Source: Jannaschia sp. S6380 (GTDB lineage: Bacteria > Pseudomonadota > Alphaproteobacteria > Rhodobacterales > Rhodobacteraceae). From it: a stretch of DNA of 64,000 nucleotides. The translations under genes and the position numbers were made by a program. The notes below the pieces were generated by a model, which was given only the letters and a program-made list of their open reading frames with translations, did no database searches and was not told the origin of the DNA. Of the stretch, positions 59,088 to 64,000 are shown one piece after another; within the stretch, counting starts at the first letter, position 1, and each line of letters begins with the position of its first letter. The DNA is taken from assembly GCF_023015695.1 (NCBI RefSeq), contig NZ_JALKAS010000002.1, positions 248,001 through 312,000 of the forward strand. Direction: 5' to 3'.

Positions 59088-61235
59088 ATGCCGATCTGGA
59101 CCAGACCCGCCTTCGCCGCGTCGATCCTGGCGGTGCTCGCCGCGACGGCGCAGGCGCAGCTGTCCGATGTCCGCTCGATCAACACCTATGGCGTGCCGGG
59201 GCTGATCGACATGCCGTCGGCGCAGATGCAGCCCGATGCCGAACTGACGACCAGCCTGACGCTGCTGTCGAACGACAGCGGCCGCACCCAGATCGCGTTC
59301 CAGCTGGCCCCGCGCCTGCAGGCGGTGTTCCGCTATGCCACCGTGCCTGATTTCCTGCCGCGCGACGACGGGTTCGAACGGACCTACGACCGCAGCTTCG
59401 ATTTGCGCTTTCAACTGCTGAAGGAAGGCGCGCGGCGCCCGGCGATCACCGTGGGCGTGCAGGATATCGGCGGGACGGGCCTCTATTCGGCGGAGTACCT
59501 GGTCGCCACCAAGTCGTTCGGCGACCGGCTGACGGTGACGGGCGGCCTGGGCTGGGGGCGGCTTGCCGCGCGCGGCGGGTTCGGCAACCCGCTAGGCGCG
59601 CTGGACGACCGGTTCGACACGCGCCCGAACGTGCAGTTCGGCACCGGGGGCGACGTCTCGCTCGACCGGCTGTTCCGGGGGGATGCGGCGCTGTTCGCGG
59701 GGGTGCAGTACGACTGGACCGATCGCCTGACGCTGAAGGCGGAATATTCGTCGGACGACTACCGGCTTGAACAGACCCGCGATCTGATCGACCCGAAGAC
59801 GCCGCTGAATTTCGGCATCGATTACGCGCTTCGGCCGGGCGTCCGGCTGGGCGCCTATGCGTTGCAGGGTGCCGAAATCGGCGTGACGATGCAGTTCACG
59901 TTGAACCCCAAGCGCGCGCCCCTGGGCAGCGGCCTCGACGGGGCGCCGCCGCCGGTGACGCTGCGGCCGTCGCCCGAGCAGCAGCCACAACTCTGGACGA
60001 CCGCATGGACGCAGGACGCGACGATCACGCGGGCGGTCCGGTCGAACCTGGACGAGGCGCTGGACGGCGTGGGCCTGCGGCTGGAAGCCAGCCGGATCGA
60101 CGCGAACCGGGCCGAGATCCGTTTCCGCAACCCCACCTACGAATCGCAGGCGCAGGCCGTCGGGCGCGCCGCCCGGGTGGCCAGCGCCAGCCTGCCCTCC
60201 TCGGTCGAGACTTTCGTTCTGGTCCCCCTGAACGAGGTCGGTCTGGCGGGCGATGCCGTCGTCCTGCGGCGCAGCGATATCGAGGCGCTGGAGAACCGGC
60301 CGGACGGCGCCGACGAGATCCTGGCCGTGGCGGGGCTGGTCGATGCGACCTCGCTGGGCCGGGCGGGCCTGGTGGTCGAGGAGGACGCCTATCCGCGCTT
60401 CAGCTGGCGGCTGGGACCCTATGTCGAGCTGAGCACCTTCGACCCCGACAACCCGCTGCGCGTCGATCTGGGCGCCCAGCTGGCCGCCGAGGTGCAACCC
60501 GCGCGCGGTGTGTTGCTTGAGGGGGCGATCCGTCAGCGCGTGATCGGCAACCGCGACGAGTCGACCCGCTTCTCGGTCTCGGCGCTGCCGCGAGTGCGCA
60601 CCGATTCGAACCTGTTCGCGCGCACCGATGGGCCGTTCATCCCGTATCTGACGGCGAACTACATGTTCCGTCCGGCCTCCGACTTCTACGGTCGCGTCTC
60701 CGCCGGCCTGCTGGAATCGCAATATGGCGGCCTGTCTTCCGAGCTTCTTTGGAAGCCCGATTACTCGCCGCTCGCCGTGGGTGTCGAGGTCAACCGCGTG
60801 CGGCAGCGCGATTTCGACATGCGGTTCGGCTTTCGCGACCTCGATGCCACGACGGCCTTCGTCACCGGCTACTGGAACCACGGCAACGGCTTCCACAGCC
60901 AGTTGGATGTCGGCCAGTACCTGGCCGGCGATCAGGGCGCGACCTATGAGCTGGCCCGAGAATTCGCCAGTGGCTGGCGCGTCAGCGCCTATGCCACCAA
61001 GACCGACGTGAGTTCCGAGGAGTTCGGCGAAGGCAGCTTCGACAAGGGCATCCGGCTGGAGATCCCGCTGGGCTGGCTGACCGGGCGTCCGTCGCGCCAA
61101 AGCTCGGACGTCGTGCTTCAGCCGATCCTTCGGGATGGGGGCGCGCGGCTGCGGCTTCGCAACCGGCTCTACGACACGGTGCGCGATCAGACCGCGCCGG
61201 ACCTGACGGACGATTGGGGGCGGTTCTGGCGATGA
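59088..61235 (+). CDS. yjbH: YjbH-domain exopolysaccharide outer-membrane protein
   Basis: A 715-residue exported protein with a signal peptide (MPIWTRPAFAASILAVLAATAQA) and YjbH/GfcD-type repeats of beta-strands. SINTYGVPGLIDMPSAQMQPD near the start is a family hallmark, and the C-terminal half ends in strand-rich segments typical of a barrel. YjbH proteins act in export or assembly of extracellular polysaccharide, as in E. coli yjbEFGH and the group 4 capsule gfc operon. Its stop overlaps the yjbF start (ATGA). Confidence 0.9.
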   Translation: MPIWTRPAFAASILAVLAATAQAQLSDVRSINTYGVPGLIDMPSAQMQPDAELTTSLTLLSNDSGRTQIAFQLAPRLQAVFRYATVPDFLPRDDGFERTYDRSFDLRFQLLKEGARRPAITVGVQDIGGTGLYSAEYLVATKSFGDRLTVTGGLGWGRLAARGGFGNPLGALDDRFDTRPNVQFGTGGDVSLDRLFRGDAALFAGVQYDWTDRLTLKAEYSSDDYRLEQTRDLIDPKTPLNFGIDYALRPGVRLGAYALQGAEIGVTMQFTLNPKRAPLGSGLDGAPPPVTLRPSPEQQPQLWTTAWTQDATITRAVRSNLDEALDGVGLRLEASRIDANRAEIRFRNPTYESQAQAVGRAARVASASLPSSVETFVLVPLNEVGLAGDAVVLRRSDIEALENRPDGADEILAVAGLVDATSLGRAGLVVEEDAYPRFSWRLGPYVELSTFDPDNPLRVDLGAQLAAEVQPARGVLLEGAIRQRVIGNRDESTRFSVSALPRVRTDSNLFARTDGPFIPYLTANYMFRPASDFYGRVSAGLLESQYGGLSSELLWKPDYSPLAVGVEVNRVRQRDFDMRFGFRDLDATTAFVTGYWNHGNGFHSQLDVGQYLAGDQGATYELAREFASGWRVSAYATKTDVSSEEFGEGSFDKGIRLEIPLGWLTGRPSRQSSDVVLQPILRDGGARLRLRNRLYDTVRDQTAPDLTDDWGRFWR

Positions 61236-61897
61236 GCATGCGACTGGGACTTCTCGGCGCGCTGATGCTGGCGCTCACGGCCTGCGGCAGCGACGATCTT
61301 CCGGATACGCCCCTGGGCACGGCGGCCCGCACGGTCGGCGGCCTCGTTCTGCCGGGCGAGCCGGTGCCCGACGCCCGTGCTGTCCTGACGCCTGAGATGC
61401 TGGCGAATTCGCCCACGGCGGTGATGCTGCTGGTGACGGAGAGGACGGATCGGGGGCTGACGCTCGTCCCGCTTACGGTGAACCGGGGCACGGAACAGTG
61501 GATCGACGCCAATGGTGGCGGCATCCTGCGCCGGGACGGGATCCTGGTGGGGACGCGGGGCCTGGGCTTCGATCTGCTGACCGCCGACGTCGCGCCCTTG
61601 GCAGCCGCGCTTCGGGCGGGGGGCGGCACCAACGTCCTGCGCGTGAATCGCCATCTGCGCGGCGACGACCGGATCGAGGTGCGGCGCTATTTCTGCGACG
61701 TGCGGCCGGTCGGCGGCGAAACGCTCACGTTCTATGGGCGGAACTTCCGCACGACCGTGTTCGAGGAGAGCTGCACGGGCGAGGGGGACGCCTTCGTGAA
61801 CCGCTATTGGCGCGAGGGTGACGGGACCATCCGGCGCGCGGTCGAGCGCGTCAGCCCCGAAACGGGCCATGTCGAGCTGAGCCTGCTGGTGCAGTGA
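61232..61897 (+). CDS. yjbF: YjbF/GfcB-type lipoprotein
   Basis: A 221-residue predicted lipoprotein: lipobox ALTAC with C18. The mature part has the YjbF pattern: TPEMLANSPTAVMLL, GGGILRRDGILVGTRGLGFDLL (read in parts) and CDVRPVGGETLTFYGRNFRTTVFEESC. In E. coli GfcB/YjbF supports secretion of polysaccharide. It is coupled to yjbH; the order is reversed relative to E. coli, where F precedes H. Confidence 0.87.
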   Translation: MSMRLGLLGALMLALTACGSDDLPDTPLGTAARTVGGLVLPGEPVPDARAVLTPEMLANSPTAVMLLVTERTDRGLTLVPLTVNRGTEQWIDANGGGILRRDGILVGTRGLGFDLLTADVAPLAAALRAGGGTNVLRVNRHLRGDDRIEVRRYFCDVRPVGGETLTFYGRNFRTTVFEESCTGEGDAFVNRYWREGDGTIRRAVERVSPETGHVELSLLVQ

Positions 61898-61950
61898 CGC
61901 CGCCTTGCGCGGCATTGCGGCAACAGCACGGCCTGGATCGAGCGGAGGAG

Positions 61951-61966
61951 CGGCGCCTAAGCGCCG
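61951..61966 (+). repeat. Inverted repeat downstream of yjbF
   Basis: CGGCGC-CTAA-GCGCCG forms a six-pair stem 54 bases after the yjbF stop and 17 bases before the next promoter. There is no T-run, so it is a weak terminator at best, or a regulator site upstream of the promoter. Confidence 0.35.
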
Positions 61967-61983
61967 GATAAGAATGTATGCGC

Positions 61984-62012
61984 TTGATGGAGGCGTTCGA
62001 CTGACCTAGGTT
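61984..62012 (+). promoter_or_regulatory. Sigma-70-like promoter for the small secreted protein
   Basis: TTGATG (61984-61989), a 17-base spacer and TAGGTT (62007-62012) form the best -35/-10 pair I can see in the window. A transcript from about 62019 would have a short leader and an AGGAGA ribosome site before the ATG at 62044. Confidence 0.6.
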
Positions 62013-62043
62013 CGCGCTGTGCACGTTTCCTAGGAGAGCAACA

Positions 62044-62319
62044 ATGACGAAATTCATCGCTTCCGCCGCCGCCGCGCTCGTCGCGCTGGCTCCGGTCGTC
62101 GCTTCGGCCGATTCGTCGGTCCGCACGCTGAACACCACCAAGTCGTCCGGCAACCTCGAAGCCGTCGGTTCCGACACCATCGTGGTCAACGAAGCCCCGG
62201 TCCTGGCCGGTGGTGGTCTCAGCACCGCCGCCGCCGTCGGCCTGGCCGCCGCCGGCCTGCTGATCGTTGCCGCCATCGCGGATGGCAGCGACGGCTCGTC
62301 CAGCACGACGACCGACTGA
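62044..62319 (+). CDS. Small secreted Ala/Gly/Ser/Thr-rich protein, YjbE/GfcA-like
   Basis: A 91-residue protein with a signal peptide (MTKFIASAAAALVALAPVVASA), an 18-residue polar stretch with SSVRTLNTTKSS, a glycine-alanine membrane-type helix (LSTAAAVGLAAAGLLIVAAI) and an acidic Ser/Thr tail (DGSDGSSSTTTD). Size, composition and position after yjbH-yjbF recall YjbE/GfcA, the small first gene of the E. coli operons, though sequence similarity cannot be asserted. Its own promoter, a strong ribosome site and two 3' hairpins suggest high expression. Confidence 0.7.
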   Translation: MTKFIASAAAALVALAPVVASADSSVRTLNTTKSSGNLEAVGSDTIVVNEAPVLAGGGLSTAAAVGLAAAGLLIVAAIADGSDGSSSTTTD

Positions 62320-62321
62320 TC

Positions 62322-62339
62322 CTTTCGACTTATCGAAAG
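62322..62339 (+). repeat. Inverted repeat just after the small-protein stop
   Basis: CTTTCGA-CTTA-TCGAAAG is a perfect seven-base dyad starting three bases after the TGA. With the terminator next to it, the message would end in two hairpins. Confidence 0.55.
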
Positions 62340-62341
62340 TG

Positions 62342-62370
62342 AAGGGGCGGGCCTGACGGTCCGCCCCTTT
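62342..62370 (+). terminator. Rho-independent terminator of the small-protein gene
   Basis: AAGGGGCGGGCC-TGAC-GGTCCGCCCCTT folds into a twelve-pair stem with one G-T pair and is followed by TTCTCGTC. The tail is only modestly T-rich. The convergent dxs gene ends 30 bases downstream. Confidence 0.75.
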
Positions 62371-62399
62371 CTCGTCTCCGATGGCCCCGGGGTCCCGGA

Positions 62400-64000
62400 T
62401 CAGGCGCGCTTGCCGATCTGGCCCAGGTCCAGGACCGTCAGGACCTTCGCCTCGATATCGGCGGCGGTCAGTCCGGCCTCGATGTACATCTCGGCGGGGC
62501 CGGCCTGATCGATGAACGCGTCCGGCAGCACCATCGACCGGAACCGCAGCCCCTCGTCGAACAGGCCCGCCTCGGCCAGAAGTTGCGCGACATGGCTGCC
62601 GAAGCCGCCGACCGCGCCCTCCTCGATCGTGATCAGGGCCTCGTGGTCGCGGGCCAGCCGCAGGATCAGGTCGCGGTCCAGCGGCTTCGCAAACCGCGCA
62701 TCCGCCACGGTCGGGCGAATGCCACGCGCCATCAGACGCTCGCGCGCGGCCTCCACCTCGGGCAGGCGGGCGCCGAAGGACAGGATCGCGACACGCTCGC
62801 CCTCGTGGACCATGCGGCCACGGCCGATCTCCAGCGGGGTCCCGCGCTCGGGCATATCGACGCCCACGCCTTCGCCGCGGGGAAAACGGAAGGCGATGGG
62901 GCCCGCATCGTGCGTTGCGGCGGTAGCCACCATGTGCCGCAGCTCCGCCTCGTCGGCGGCGGCCATGACGGTGAAGTTGGGCAGGTTGGAGAGATAGGCG
63001 ATATCGAAGCTGCCGGCATGCGTGGCGCCGTCGGCCCCGACCAGCCCGGCCCGGTCGATGGCAAAGCGCACAGGCAGGTTCTGCAACGCCACGTCGTGCA
63101 CCACCTGGTCGTAGCCGCGCTGCAGGAAGGTCGAATAGATCGCCGCGAAGGGCCGCATCCCCGCCGCGGCGAGGCCCGCGCAGAAGGTCACGCCGTGCTG
63201 TTCGGCGATGCCCACGTCGAAGCATCGCGCCGGAAAGCGTTCGGCGAACAGGTTCAGGCCGGTTCCGTCGGGCATGGCCGCGGTGATGGCGACGATGCGG
63301 TCGTCCTCCGCCGCCTCCCGGATCAGGCTTTCGGCGAAGACCTTGGTATAGCTGGGCGCGTTCGAGGGCGCCTTGGTCTGCTCGCCCGTGGCCACGTCGA
63401 ATTTCGATGTCGCGTGACCGCCGTCGCGTGCGCTTTCGGCGGGGCGGAAACCCTTGCCCTTCTTGGTGATCGCATGGATCAGGATCGGCCCGGTCGCACG
63501 CGCCTTGACCGTGCGCAGCACGCCCAGCAGGCTTTCCATATCATGGCCGTTGATCGGGCCGACATAGCTGAAGCCCAGCTCCTCGAAGAGCGTGCCGCCG
63601 ACGGTCATGCCCTTGAGCATCTCCTTGGCGCGGCGGGCGCCTTCCTGGAACGGCGGTGGAAGGAATCCGACGGCCCCCTTGGCGGCGGCCTTGAGGTCCT
63701 GGAACGGCGCACCGGCGTAAAGGCGCGACAGGTAGGACGACATCGCGCCCACCGGTGGGGCGATCGACATGTCGTTGTCGTTCAAAACGACGATCAGGCG
63801 CTTCTGCAGGTGCCCCGCGTGGTTCAGCGCCTCGTAGGCCATTCCGCCGGTCAGCGCACCGTCGCCGATCACCGCGATTGCGTCGCCCACCTCGGGCGCG
63901 CCCAGCTCGCGCGCCATCGCGAAGCCCAGCGCGGCGGAGATGGAGGTGGAGCTGTGCGCCGCGCCAAACGGATCGTAAGGCGACTCGGTCCGCTTGGTGA
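62400..64000 (-). CDS. dxs: 1-deoxy-D-xylulose-5-phosphate synthase Dxs, N-terminus outside the window
   Basis: Thiamine-diphosphate enzyme joining pyruvate and glyceraldehyde 3-phosphate, first step of the MEP isoprenoid pathway. About 533 codons are present. The visible part begins in the first domain ([21 protein letters not shown]), has the ThDP motif [18 protein letters not shown], and continues through [12 protein letters not shown] and the transketolase C-terminal domain ending LGQIGKRA. The family is about 640 residues, so about 100 N-terminal residues are missing only because the window ends. Confidence 0.96.
   Translation of the reverse strand, partial: TKRTESPYDPFGAAHSSTSISAALGFAMARELGAPEVGDAIAVIGDGALTGGMAYEALNHAGHLQKRLIVVLNDNDMSIAPPVGAMSSYLSRLYAGAPFQDLKAAAKGAVGFLPPPFQEGARRAKEMLKGMTVGGTLFEELGFSYVGPINGHDMESLLGVLRTVKARATGPILIHAITKKGKGFRPAESARDGGHATSKFDVATGEQTKAPSNAPSYTKVFAESLIREAAEDDRIVAITAAMPDGTGLNLFAERFPARCFDVGIAEQHGVTFCAGLAAAGMRPFAAIYSTFLQRGYDQVVHDVALQNLPVRFAIDRAGLVGADGATHAGSFDIAYLSNLPNFTVMAAADEAELRHMVATAATHDAGPIAFRFPRGEGVGVDMPERGTPLEIGRGRMVHEGERVAILSFGARLPEVEAARERLMARGIRPTVADARFAKPLDRDLILRLARDHEALITIEEGAVGGFGSHVAQLLAEAGLFDEGLRFRSMVLPDAFIDQAGPAEMYIEAGLTAADIEAKVLTVLDLGQIGKRA

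Overview
The window is a gene-dense, high-GC stretch of a bacterial chromosome. It has no rRNA, tRNA, phage, IS element or CRISPR that I can see. Gene content and order point to an alphaproteobacterium of the Rhodobacteraceae (Roseobacter group). Signs of this are the lolA-ftsK-aminotransferase-amidase-UbiH-Trm112-LON-ybbN-xthA series, the DUF4170/waaA/lpxK cluster, a NavAb/NaChBac-type sodium channel, an acidic Gram-negative porin, a YjbH exopolysaccharide locus and a perfect CtrA box. Family names are assigned by reading the proteins; no database search was run.

Layout. 1-1550: 5' end of mutY diverging from a DUF721 gene and a DsbA-type oxidoreductase. 1561-6210: envelope and housekeeping genes on the minus strand (lpxK, waaA, DUF4170, cysQ, pmbA). 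6321-14288: DUF2125 secreted protein, then SDR, enoyl-CoA hydratase and fadH-type dienoyl-CoA reductase (a lipid/acyl-CoA group), FkbM methyltransferase, metallo-beta-lactamase-fold hydrolase and a short Hsp70. 14296-24331: the conserved minus-strand block from lolA to xthA, with the UbiH-type hydroxylase on the plus strand. 24709-28737: DUF2461, a candidate CtrA-controlled small RNA, an OmpR-type response regulator, ribA, an L,D-transpeptidase and a YggS protein. 28837-34654: porin, DUF3576 lipoprotein, and the leuS-lptE-holA operon.

34690-37521 is a tightly overlapping operon of a GST-like gene and three of the four acid-sugar (tetronate) catabolic genes, ltnD-otnC-otnI, with no DUF1537 kinase. 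37512-41004 holds an HI0933-type flavoprotein, an HNH protein, periplasmic msrA and a Hint-domain protein broken at a run of nine G. 41029-51720 contains an AbrB-family membrane protein, argG, a PRC-barrel protein, a membrane protein, ilvA, an Hpt/PP2C phosphorelay pair, two Nudix hydrolases, hslO, a CCA-adding enzyme and a LysE exporter. 51759-57491 is a tandem pair of ABC exporters, an RNA methyltransferase of the RlmD/TrmA family and the sodium channel. 57488-62370 is a surface polysaccharide region: sugar transferase and epimerase facing yjbH, yjbF and a small secreted protein. The window ends inside dxs.

Throughout, co-directional genes overlap by ATGA, GTGA or TGATG, so translational coupling looks like the rule. 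Three convergent pairs share a single CTAG as both stop codons. The observations I rate highest are the small RNA candidate at 25498-25573, the poly-G-interrupted Hint protein, the kinase-less tetronate operon, and the yjb-like locus with its strongly promoted small protein.
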